NCBI RefSeq assembly: GCF_910592395.1
Contig: NC_088310.1
Coordinates: forward strand, 23,887,491 to 23,951,490
Direction of reading: 5' to 3'
Source: Lineus longissimus
Taxonomy: Eukaryota > Nemertea > Pilidiophora > Heteronemertea > Lineidae
DNA length: 64,000 nt
Below, piece by piece: positions 1-11,540 of this stretch (position 1 is its first letter; every line of letters begins with the position of its first letter). The notes beneath the pieces were generated by a model. That model was not told the DNA's origin. It did not search any database and was given only the letters and a program-made list of their open reading frames with translations. The translations under genes were made by a program, and so were the position numbers.

Positions 1-3000
1 GATGATGAAGAATATGAAAATGAAGACGACTATGTTGAAACGAAACCAAGAGAAAAGACTGCACCAAAGAAAACGGCGACTGCGCCTAGAAAGAAAGCAG
101 CTTCTCCACCAAAAGAACATGACCTGAGGTATATATTGAAAAAAGTTTCTACTTACAGAACACAAAGTGGTATTCAGAAAATGATTTCCGTATGTGCTTG
201 AGAAGTATTTGCTTTCAAAAATGTTATCTCATTGCAGTGATGAAGGAGAAGATGAGGACGAAGACAATGGTGAGGAAAGTGAGAATGAGGACGAAACTCC
301 ATCAAAGAGAGGTCGCAGAAAGGCGTCGCAAAAGAAAACGAAATACAGTAAGTTCTTGTCTATTTGCAATGCTTGTGTGGCTCACAGACAAAGCCCATGC
401 TGTAGCCTACCACTACCAGTGATTGTCATTGCCTTTGGTGAAAAGCGGAGATGTAGGTATTTCAGGGTCATGGTTACTATGTCCAGTTGGGACAAGGCAC
501 CAGAATGTGCCAAGAGGCCTACCTACCTACGTATGCCATCCGCAAAACCACCTGGACGCTATTGGCATTAGTCCTTTTGTTTACTTAAGTCTGTTAATTT
601 TTAGTTGCACTGGGAACTCCTGTAGGGGACACCTCTGTTGGCAGGATAGGGACAGTGATTTTGGTCCAAAACAGGCCTTTTGGAACAGATTTGTCACCAT
701 AATCAAGACGCCTCCTTTATGTTGAGGAGAGCATTTGTCAGTCCCAGAGGTGTACTTCATATGGAGGTTTTACTTTATACATATATCTCAATTCAATTGA
801 TTTTTTACAATTCCAGGTGAAGATTATGTCAGTGAGGAAGATATGCCACCTCCGTCTTCGGATGAAGAATTCGAACCAGAGGATGAAGGAAGTCTTGAAA
901 GTGAATTTGAACCATCAAGCGATGATGCGTCAGGAAGTGACTGGGATGCTGATCGTAGATCAAAAAGGAAAAAGGTCCGTGTTTATTTTGATATTAAATC
1001 TGGACTGTGTTATTGTCATTTTTTACTTTTATAGCAGACAGTGTTGTTACGTACATGTAGGTCATTGCCTCCCATTGGTGCTGTATAGTATCATCATGTA
1101 AATTGTTAATTTTGGGGTTGTCTTACTCTTATACTGTCCTGATGGCCTAATGGCCCTACACATTGAGGTGCCAAATGCCTTGTAAAGAGCAGTCATAACA
1201 TGAACACCAAGGAAAAATGCTGCCATCAGTTGTCATAGAAAGGCATGTCTCCGCTATTGTCAAGCCTTGCCCACCAAAGTTTCTGATATTCTAGTTGCTT
1301 TTAAAATTCTACCGACTGGTCAAACAAATTTTAAAACTATCTTCTCAACAGCCAAAGCCAAAAGCCACTCCTACAAGAAGAATGCCGCGCCGAGCCTCAA
1401 GTAGCAAAAGAAAGCGCTATGATGATTCGGATGACTACTCAGATGACGAGTTCGATGAATACATTCCTCGGCCAAGCAAGAGGAGGGCTGCAGCAAGCAA
1501 AGCTGCTGGTATGTACACCAAAAATCCTCGGAAAATCCTCTCAATAATGTAGCAATTAGTAATCATAAGACACCTGACATAGATATTGTTGACTCAATAT
1601 CTTTCAAACCAGGTTAGGGGCTTCACAGCTGCCCCAGGACAACTCAATCATTGTAATCAAGGTGTTTTAGAATATGGCATCATATAGTCTATAGGTGCCA
1701 AGATGAATGCATTGTCCCTTGGGTTGCCAGTCATGTAGGAGCAGACCCAGTTCATAGTGATGTCAAAGCCTTGTGGTCAAAATGTAAAGCCTTTTTTCTT
1801 AAATCTCACTCGTCTTTTTGTTAATTTCAGTCAACACAAAAAAGTATTTAGAATCAGAAAGTGAGGAATCGGAAGAAGAGGAGAAACCAGTAAAAAGGGC
1901 TGCAAGAGGGAGTCGGCGTTCATGCCAATATGGGAAAAAGTGTTACCGGTAAGTGTTAAACTCTAACCTCTATGTGTGCATAAACAAGAGAGCAGCATCC
2001 ATAGTCAGTAGTTAGTACGGCAGGTTTTGACATGTTAATCATAATGAACAGTGAGCTGCATGGGGCACCTCAAAATCAAAATACAAAATGTACTTGTATG
2101 TACCTCTAGATTGCCATATTGTCATTTTAAACACTGTAAATTCTAACTGCTGCTTACATCCTGCTTCAGTAAACAAGCTGTTCACAAGAAAGCGTTCGCA
2201 CACCCTGGAGATTCTGATTACTCATCTGAAGGGGAAGAGGAAGAATCTGAGGGGGAAGGCGGTGAGGAAGAGGAAGAAGAAGAAGAAGAGGAAAAGGTGG
2301 AGAAGAAGAAACAGGAATGTAAATTTGGTGCTGCTTGTACAAGGTTCGTTTATTTTGAACTGGCTGGCTTCCCCTGTACCTATAAATGGCGAGAGTACAT
2401 TGTATTCAGGATGGACAAGAACGCTTGAAATTATAGGTCTGCAGAGAAATCAAAATAAAGAAAAAAACAAACAGGATATTATGAAAGCCCATCTTTAGAG
2501 TCACCTTTTTTCCTTCTTATTTGGTTTTAAATGATATCAATATTTGTGTCATCCCCTTTCAGGAAAAATAAACAACATCTCGACGCATTTTCTCATCCTG
2601 AAAAAGGAAAAAGGGGAAATAGAGCAAAACCTAAAGCTGCCAAGAAACTTGCTGGTAAGTTAGATGGGGTGTATTTCATTATAAGGGAGGCAGAAATGGT
2701 GACTGAGGTCCGATAAGGGAGGTCCCACTGCACATTCACATTAGACATTTACATGTATCACCAATGGAAAAAAATCTCAGGATATCCTCTGCAAGGTGAG
2801 AAGGTCTCATGTCGCAAATGACTAACCAAATTCCTGTAACGCCTCCCCCCTCCTGCGAGATGCGTATGTATTTAAAGTATAACCCCTTACAACTTCTATG
2901 ACTATCTTTCAGAAGATGATGATGAAGATGATGAAGAGGACAAAACAGACGAGAAGGACAAAAAGGAAAAAGAGGAAGAGGAAGAAAAGAGTGGAGAGGA

Positions 3001-3094
3001 AGAAGAAGAAGAACCAGAGGCTAGTGGATCAGAATTTGAACTAGATGAGGAAGACGTAAAGAAGACAGCAAAAAGCAAAAAACCGCCAGCGTGA
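1..3094 (+). CDS. PBZ zinc-finger protein, APLF-like, 3' part (8 exons)
   Basis: Exons by eye: 1-128, 238-347, 817-974, 1352-1508, 1831-1948, 2170-2343, 2563-2654, 2913-3094; together 372 codons plus TGA, cut by the left edge of the window. The protein alternates acidic runs (Asp/Glu/Ser) with Lys/Arg-rich stretches. Near the middle are two PBZ fingers: the first has CQYGKKCYR followed by His and AHPGD, the second CKFGAACTR followed by His and FSHP. PBZ fingers bind poly(ADP-ribose). An acidic tail ends in Lys-rich residues. Tandem PBZ fingers plus an acidic C-terminus are the arrangement of APLF, a histone chaperone and DNA-break repair factor, and HPGDSDY matches the residues I recall after the first APLF finger. 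The FHA domain that would settle this would lie outside the window. The first finger has two extra residues between its second Cys and first His. The PBZ call is secure; APLF orthology is not. Confidence 0.8.
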
Positions 3095-5988
3095 TTTGGG
3101 ACTTGATATCAAATGACTATGATCAAAACTAAATATCTGCGGGATGAAATGCCAAGGAGTCCGAAGTCTTTTCATTGAAATCTGCTTAAATAAAGTGAAG
3201 TACGTTCCAGGTCAAATTTGTTGGAATCATCTGTGCATTGAGTGGACAGGACAGGTATGCTGGTGTACCTTAACAGAGAAAACATCTTCTGTCCTTCCAA
3301 TTTGGCTATTCTTTCAGCAAGGTTGGTAGGATTTGGGAAGACATCCTTAAAACATCCTTAAGACATCCCTGTTCTATTCCAAAACACAAAGAATAGTGAT
3401 CACATGCAATGCAAACTAACTGACACATACTTTGGTTAGTTTTGACAACTACGCAAAGTTTCAATAAAAAGATCTGGCGTTTATAAATAGTGGATCTAAA
3501 TACACTTGTTGGAATTCGTCAGCAGCAAATTTGCTGAACAAAGTGCTGTATTGACTGGATCATTTTCATTCATTCTGTAGTAATAGTTGAAGTAGGGGAG
3601 ATGTATACCATTCCAAAGGTGTATGTCTCATGAAGTGAAAGGCATTTATGTTGAAAGCGATTCTCATTGGAGGCATTTGCATTTTTCCTCATGCCTGGTA
3701 AACTTGTTAGCTAATTTTAGTACAATAGTAGTATTAAGTCATGTTGTATGACCAAGAAGGAAGGGAATTAATTTGATGGACCATGTTTTTCTGTGGTGAG
3801 TGGACAGCATTATTAAAAGTGGCACAAACCAGGAGGTAGATGGCTAAAAAAACTCAGTTGCCCTTTACAGATACCTGCTGTGGAGGAGGGTGTCATAATC
3901 GTTTTTTTCGTACTTCAATATTTTTCCAAATTAATTTCTCTCCTTGTTTGGTAAATGTTGAGTAATTAAAATGCATATAGTTCAGCTGACGAGTCGTTCT
4001 TGTATGCCATATTTTCATATTGTATTTTATCTCTAGATCTTTTATTTTGCCTGATGACAGCACTTTATCTCAAAAGGCTTTATCCATTTTGTATTAAGGT
4101 CACAAACTATGAAAATACATTTTGGGAAAAGAAATTGGATACATAGATATTCTAAACTGTTCATGAAATTGTCTCATTATTATTGAAGCAAATCAAAATT
4201 ATGAAGTTTGAAGAATTTCAGGTGTAATTTCAGACTGACGTTTTTTCTCTGATAAAGTGAGCCAGGATGGTTAAGGGAAGCGTGCTCATTGCAGATTTCC
4301 AATTAATTGCAGCAGATCTCATTGAAAGGTATTGAGTCGGAATGAAGCAATGTGTTTTTTGGGGCGGTGACTATACTTTTTTGCACTCAGCTTATCCAAA
4401 TTCACTTTTGGATGTTATTTAAGATGGCATATGTGACGTTTTCCAAAAAAATCCCATTGAAATGGACAATCATTTTCAATATTTTAAGCTTCCTTTGACC
4501 AACCTCAGTTATGTTCTCGGCAAAACTCATTATGTATATAGGAGCGCATGTCAATCATCAAATCATTTGTTGGTGAAATGTAAAACCATACAAAAAAGCC
4601 CATTTCATACTCCATACAAGAATATCATGCCATGAAATCATCCTTTTATAAAATCAATATCAAAGAATATCACAGAAATGAAGTCGGATTAATCGTGTGA
4701 AGACTGTCTTTACTACTGTTCATATAGCTTTAGCAGCTTATGTTAGTCCATGTGCGTAATTTGTGCTTAGGGTATAAAATGGCCTTGTTACTTTAAATCA
4801 CTGGTACGGAAGAGGTACAATCAGTGTGAATGGTAGTTATGCTTGCGTATGTGAATTGTGTTCCCTATTTCCTTCTCTAATTGGGGTTGGGTGGGGGGGG
4901 GTCTCCTTATTCTGTAGCGTTTTATTGGTACTATTTTTGTTCGGGGTCTGCCTTAAGATTTGGCAGCTTATCAAATCCCGATATAAAATGGCAGCTTGCG
5001 AGATATTGCTGTTTGAAACAGTGAACAAGGTAAAGGCAATACTGTTAGAGAAATATAATGTTGTGTTTAGGGATGCTGTCTCAGGAATTAAATGAGTATC
5101 GTCCTGGTGAAGTACTTTAACAGCACTAATTGTGTTTGTAAGACAGTCTGGGATGGGTTGATTTCCAGTGCAAGAATTGTATATCTTTAGAAAGATGGAT
5201 TCAGTACATTTAGGGGTAATTCTTAAGTTCTACTTTCCTTGCATGCTTAATTGTCATGGATGTCCTAGCCATTTGTTTCAAATCTCGAAGTGTTTCCGAC
5301 CACTTTCTTGACCAGTTATTGTCATTTCTCATATCTATATTCCTTATATAAAGTGTGTGTCATAAAAATCATGTTTTAAATGCAGTACATTCATATAAAT
5401 GTAGATGTTAATGTGTAATAAAACCATGTGAAATTCTATACAGAAAAAGTGTGTTTTATTCAATCATTTATTGAAGATGCCTTGAATGAAGGAATGTCAA
5501 TTTTACCACTAGCTGATGAGCCCCAATATCGATATTGGCCGTCCACCACAATTTACTTTTGCAAAGCTATCGATTGCTTATCACAACCTGTCCAAGCAAT
5601 TGAAGCATAATCTGATCCCAAACAACTGAGACAAACGTCTTCGAATCGAAGACGATTCACAATGCCAATTAATACGAATTAAGTATTTGTGGGATTTCTT
5701 ACAGCCATTGGATTGGTATCCCACAAATAACTATTTGTGTGATATCATTTCTGATTTGGAGTGTCAGTGGTGTGGTGGTCCAAGATCAGAGTCCGTTGAC
5801 CATGTTGTGACAGATCAACTGGATGTTGATGCCATCGCCATCGAATTTGGATTGTGACTGACATGCTTAACTTGCAACCTGAACCACACCCTAATGGTGT
5901 GGGACTGGTGCATATCATCATCATTATCAATTTTGGGTTTATTTGTGGCCCAGACTTCTGGGGACTCTGTCATAAATCGTCTGCTACA
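3095..5988 (+). other. 3' UTR of the PBZ gene and intergenic DNA
   Basis: AT-rich sequence with no convincing exon. Polyadenylation signals AATAAA lie at 3463-3468 and 5417-5422, so the 3' UTR may be about 0.4 or 2.3 kb long. The open frames here are short, lack family features and look like chance. Confidence 0.5.
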
Positions 5989-6018
5989 CCATGGAGGTAT
6001 TATTAAATACCTCCATGG
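5989..6018. repeat. Perfect 13-bp inverted repeat with 4-bp loop
   Basis: The arms CCATGGAGGTATT and AATACCTCCATGG are exact reverse complements around a 4-base spacer, about 95 bp upstream of the C19orf47 start codon. They could form a hairpin in DNA or in a 5' leader. Role unknown. Confidence 0.85.
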
Positions 6019-6035
6019 CTACACAAACCCACCAC

Positions 6036-6059
6036 CACGTGCTATCACCACGTCACGTG
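6036..6059. promoter_or_regulatory. Two CACGTG E-boxes upstream of C19orf47
   Basis: CACGTG occurs at 6036-6041 and 6054-6059, 18 bp apart, and a CACGTC half-match overlaps between them. They lie 55-78 bp before the start codon, where proximal promoter sites are expected. This hexamer is bound by bHLH-zip factors (MYC/MAX, USF). Binding is inferred, not shown. Confidence 0.5.
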
Positions 6060-6113
6060 CACGGCACGGCAGGGATTTCCCCTGCCTCGTTTTCAATTGA
6101 CCCAGAAAACAAA

Positions 6114-9100
6114 ATGGCCGCGTCAGCTTCGGGTGAGTCAAAAGCAGTGAAATATACTCTTCCAAAGTGCTGTTTTTGATTCAAAACTCTCTTCAAAACC
6201 ACTTTTAAAATGTTTTCCGTCAGGTTTCCCTCCAATGTGGAAAGTTTGGTTGTAAACTTCCCTCGGGTGTTGATGTTATCTTGCATGAAATGGCTTCTGG
6301 GCCGGGGATGCTCTGTTCTGTATGAAGGCCTATTGTAATGTTACGTACAACATAGGGGGTCTTACTACATGTTGTATGTTGTTGTGTACACTTTAACTTT
6401 GTGTACAAAAATATGGAACGAGTTTAGAATCCCCGATCACACCCCAAAAAAAGGTCATCGGTTGACTAACGAAGCACCACTGTTCAATGGATTTATAGTT
6501 GAATGCGATCAAACTACGTCATTTCCGATCGGGGATTCTAAATTTTAGCCAAAAATATTTATTATTTACTTTTAGAATGCCTTTTTGTTGCTTACATTGA
6601 TCGATTCCATTTTTTCTATCTACAGGAAATGTTACCTCCAATTGGATCAAATTCTTCACCGCTGCCAGCATCCCACCAAGTGATGCTGCAAATTATGCTA
6701 TAATTTTCACCGACAATAGAATCCAGAAAGACATGCTCCTTGATCTCAACAAGGAATACCTCAACGACATGGGGATAGCTGTCATGGGGGATATCATTGC
6801 AATACTGAAACATGCCAAGGCAGTTCATAGCCAAGAAGCAAGGGAGAAGGCTTTAAAGGAAACTGTGTCAGCGAGCACACCATCTGTCACACCTTCTCCG
6901 AGAAGATCAACTCGTAAGTAGTCAACACTACATGCAGGAAAAGAACGGAACTAGGCCTATATCTACTACTCAAAATGGTGACTGCATAGGTCTGCAGAAT
7001 AGGTCTACACACTAAATGTTCAAAATCATGGGGTCATCGAGTGAAATCAGACTGTTTAGAAATGTTTGTTTAATATTCTCTTTCGATCTGACGAGAACAA
7101 ATCACACTACTTGCCTCGTTTATCTATTTTCTAGCTGCGAGTCGGATAGTTGATCATTATCTGGGTAATGATCCAAATGCAGCACCCATGAATGAACCAC
7201 CACCAGGCCCAAAACTTTCAAAGGAAATGGCATCAAGACTGGGACCAGCCCCTGGTAAGAATATACACTTCAACACTACAAGAGTTTTTCCTGGTGTTTA
7301 ATTCAAGACCAATGAGGTATTCAATGAAGACAAGTTGTAATACAAGCATAAGGTTGGCTCTTTGTCTCAATGTTTAGTGATTGAATACCCACTGAAAAAT
7401 AAATTGTGAGACATGTTGTCAGTGAAGTGGTAGATACAATTTCTGTTTTGTTTTTCAATACCCTATTTTTTTCAATCAGCTGGCGGTGGAGGGTCTGGAC
7501 GATCAACCCCAACACTATCAAAGTCAGCACTCCAAGCCAAGAAACTGGGAGAAGGAAAATATAAAGTGTCCATGCCGAAAGGGACAACAACAAAAACAAG
7601 AAAAATTCTTGAAGACAAGGCTTTAGGTAAGTTCCGAAGAAAGAATTCTTGATATCCTTTTGAACTTTGATTTCAAACTGTTTAAAGAAACTGCTGAAAA
7701 CCTAGGTTGCAACGTTGCTGAAACTGAAAGAGAGTCATGCATTGAACAGGATAAGTACCGGTTTTTGACAACAGTTTGCCTTTGTTGAGTTTAAAATAAC
7801 AATTACGGTATTCCAATTTTTTCTTCCAGTTGAAGTTCCTGATGTGTCGAAGTCATCTGTGTTTACCCGACTTGGTGACGATTCTGGAGAAACGAAATTC
7901 ATGGTTACTGGCTTGGCCTCTTCTTCTACTTCATCTGTAAGTATTGTATGTTCATGGTCATTCTTGTTTTTACTTGGGACCCTTCAGAGGCAAGAATTTT
8001 TCCGATGACAAAGTCATTCAAGTCATCAAAGACAACATTCAATTTTAACTTCAAGTTCAGCTATCTCATCTGGGTTTTGATGGAACTGTCATAGTTCATT
8101 CTTCCCAAATCAATTTTCTAGCATCTTTATATCTTACTTTTTTCAGGGGAGTTCATCAGTTTTTAACCGTCTTGGTGGTAAAACTGTAAAAAGAGCAGCT
8201 ACATCTACTTCACCTGACTCTGATGAAGATGATACATATAGAGAAAGTGCTTTGGAATATGCTGGAGTACTCAAATCACCGATAAAGAAACAGAAAGGTA
8301 GGTTCATATGCTGTAGAGCTTGTTTTGTTATTTGGAGGGGGGAGGGGTCAGTATTTATAACATTTAAATCCTCCAAAGTTTGATTTTTAGTGTGATGTTT
8401 CCTATGATTAGTATAATATAAAGTATAGATTTTGTAGTTAAAACGAAGTGAAACATGTAACTAGCTATATTGTGTTAATGTAGAAACAATGTCTACTAAT
8501 TCTTTCAACACTGTTGATACAGCTGCCTAACTGGATAAAGACTTGTTTCCAATTTCCCAATTGGTAAATTAATAATGAAGTCTTGTTCAAAGCCTTTTAT
8601 CTTTAATCCAAAAAAAATCCTTTGTCAACTTTTCATCCCAGAGCAAACCTTCTGATTCCTTAGTAGATTCCGAGTTTGGATGCTTGTCTGCAAAATTTTA
8701 CTGTTAATGGCTAAAGAGTTCATTCAAGAGCTTAAACTCGTTGTCTGTCACTGAGATGGCCAAATTGAAAGATTCTGAAGGGTTTGTCTGCATGTCCAGC
8801 ATTAAGAGAGGAGGTTTGGGTGTATCAGTAAAATTATAGTTGTTAAAACTGTGGGGAAATTGAAGATATTCTGGTTCTTTTACTACAGTTCAAAGACAAT
8901 TACCTCCAAAAAAGGCCATCACAATTACCAAGAATATGCCAACAAGAACAATACCCCAAGCTGTAAAAAAGACAGTCACAATTAAGGTCCCGGAACCGAG
9001 GGTTCCTGTGCCAACAGAAGGTATCTTCCACCGCGACGGTGTGCGGACAGAAGGTATTTTCGGACGTGATGGGGAAGTAACTAAAGTCAGCATCCTTAAG

Positions 9101-9615
9101 CGGTTAGGGAAAGATCTCCAAGTAGCATCTGCATCCTCCACCACTCCTTCTGTCCGCTCCTCTGCCAAAGGTGAGGCTTGCCTTGTTTTCTACATTTCTG
9201 ATCAAAAAATTTTACTTGATTTCATGGTTTGATGGTCATTTATTGCTTTGTTAAGTTACTAACTACCTCCATAACCATGCTTTCTGATGAAATATGTATC
9301 TCCATTTAGATTTGTAGATCTCTTTCTAAGCAAGTAACTAACATTGCAAAGATCCACACATATTGTAGTAAATGTACTTATTCACCAAAATGACTTGGTA
9401 ACCATATTGTTTTGAACGTCTGATGTACCATCAGCTGAGAAAACATAGATCTCACTTTGCTACACTGTATTTCAGCTGCTGTCAAAACTGCCGCCGCCAA
9501 ATCTTCAATGAAAGCCAGGCTCGGCCCATCACCAATGGAAGTCTCAACAAGTGAAAAGCCAAGTAAGAAGACTGCTGGAGGAAGTGTTTTCAGTCGACTA
9601 GGTTCCCGGGACTGA
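6114..9615 (+). CDS. C19orf47: C19orf47 orthologue, SAM-like domain protein
   Basis: Eight exons by eye: 6114-6132, 6626-6913, 7135-7254, 7480-7626, 7830-7936, 8147-8297, 8889-9170, 9476-9615; 417 residues, close to the human protein of about 420. Residues 7-85 form the conserved N-terminal SAM-like helical domain, with NRIQKDMLLDLNKEYLND and GDIIAILKHAK almost as in human C19orf47. Two further blocks are shared: KYKVSMPKGTTTKTRKILE, and ALEYAGVLK after an acidic stretch. The rest is low-complexity and basic, punctuated by [VI]FxRLG-type motifs (VFTRLG, VFNRLG, VFSRLG). The molecular function is not established; nuclear RNA-related roles are only suggested by composition. The start fits the first short exon, MAASASG, with an A at -3. 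Confidence 0.93.
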
Positions 9616-11540
9616 TTCAGCAGGAATTGGACTTGTAATCTCAATGAAAAAAGGACTGTTTGCTCACTGACACTCGAGACTGATAATCCTTTTTGATGGT
9701 GGAGGTTTTGCTGCAGCAAAATATTATCAGAGATTAGAAGAATTCCAACTTTGAAATAAAATTCATCTTTGAAGGGCATCCATTGCATTATTGAACTGAT
9801 TTTGTGAAGTTTTAGAAATGTGTTTTATCATCCCATCAGACACCATTGCTAGGTTGCAAGTGTTGTGAGATAAGGAGTGAGATTACGCAGCTCTACTCTA
9901 CTCTTCCTGTACGTACATTGTAGTTATTCGATCAAAGTGAGATACATGTATTTCCATCTGGTATTTGTGCTCATCGATCGTGTCTTCCAATCATATCTTC
10001 CAAATTACATTACATTGTACATCATTGTATATGACACTATGAAAGAAAAGAAGAAAAAAATTCAATTTGAGTCTGTTCAGAACTGAGAACAGAATACTTT
10101 GTTGGCATCGGTTTGTCTTGTTAATAACTCAGTGCTACATTTAAAACATTTTTTTGACAAAGTAAGAATTTCATTCTTTATCACAACATGACTTGAAGGG
10201 CTACTTGTACATTTAGTGCATAACTCTGTAAATTCTTGATATTCATATTGTACAAATAATGAAGCTATTTAAATTATCCATGTGTACTGTTATCATTTCA
10301 ATGTTACATGTATGGTAAAGGATGGGCTTGGTTGAAGTCGAGCATAACATGGTCACTATCATGGAGAAAGTAACTCCCAATCAATGGTTGAAATCTCATC
10401 AATTCATCCAGCAATCTTGTCCAGCATCCATTTCGATGCAGTGCAAAGTGAAATTGGATGTGTTTGTTAAGTATTGAAGGATGAATCTCAACTTCTTTGA
10501 CACCAAAGCAACAGAAGTTGATATGGCACAAAGTAAAATCCTATTTAGGATAATCTATTAATACGATTACATTGGTAAGTCACAACCAGTATCCCCAAAA
10601 AAGGTACCCTTCCATTGTGGGATATTGTCACATACTCATGCTTGCTGTTGTGTTTGGTAATGGATGGACATGGCTATTTGATTATGGAGTGGCACCATGC
10701 CCTTTATACACATCCCAGGACAGTTCACAGCCATGCCGACAGGAAACAGTGAGTATGATCACAATGATATTGATAAGCAGAACATGAAAGACACGAAAAC
10801 TGTGTGCCCTGATTGGTTGGCATTGAGGACTGAGACAAGACTGGCACACCAGAGGACACTGTCACAACCAGAACAAGATGTGATCACACAAGAGCTAGCA
10901 ACATGATATTTAAGGAAGTGACACTGAGCTTGTGGTCGTTCCTTGGTTGCCTAATAAGCTAGACAACTCGGGCAGACTGAAAATGTAAACCAAAACCTGT
11001 GATGCCAGCAGAGGGTTTGGGCATACATGTAGTTTGAGGTTTACCACAGAGGTCTTGAGTAGACACCCAAGAACCTTCCTAGCTGTCCTTGATTGCGACA
11101 CTATTGCTGAAGACTATTGCATTCAAACAAGGCTCAGCATATTTTCCATTACAGTCACTGATATCCAGTGACCGAGGCCTTTTGGTATGTACTACATGTA
11201 TCAATGAACAACTGTGTCTCTGCTGAAAATTGTAACCTTATGTTGATTGGGACCATGTAGACAACCTAAGGCAACCAGATGCGTGCATTACTGAGGACTT
11301 GAGGTCTTTTCCTACCAATGGAAACATTGGTCTCAAGTATATTCTTTTGAACTATGAAAGTGATGGCCCATAGAGGATAAAGCCACAACCTGAAGGCCGG
11401 TATGAAACCACATCATTGCCATTCTTCGACAATTTACAACATTGTCTTCTCAGTACAAGTCACAACTTAAAACGCCATTTGATTGAGTAATATTCATGGC
11501 CTTGTTATGTCTTCCTGTCTTAAAAAACAAGGAAAAGTAC
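9616..11540 (+). other. 3' UTR of C19orf47 and intergenic DNA
   Basis: AATAAA at 9755-9760 is 140 bp after the stop codon and is the likely polyadenylation signal. From there to about 11.5 kb I see no exon, RNA gene or clear repeat. Confidence 0.5.
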
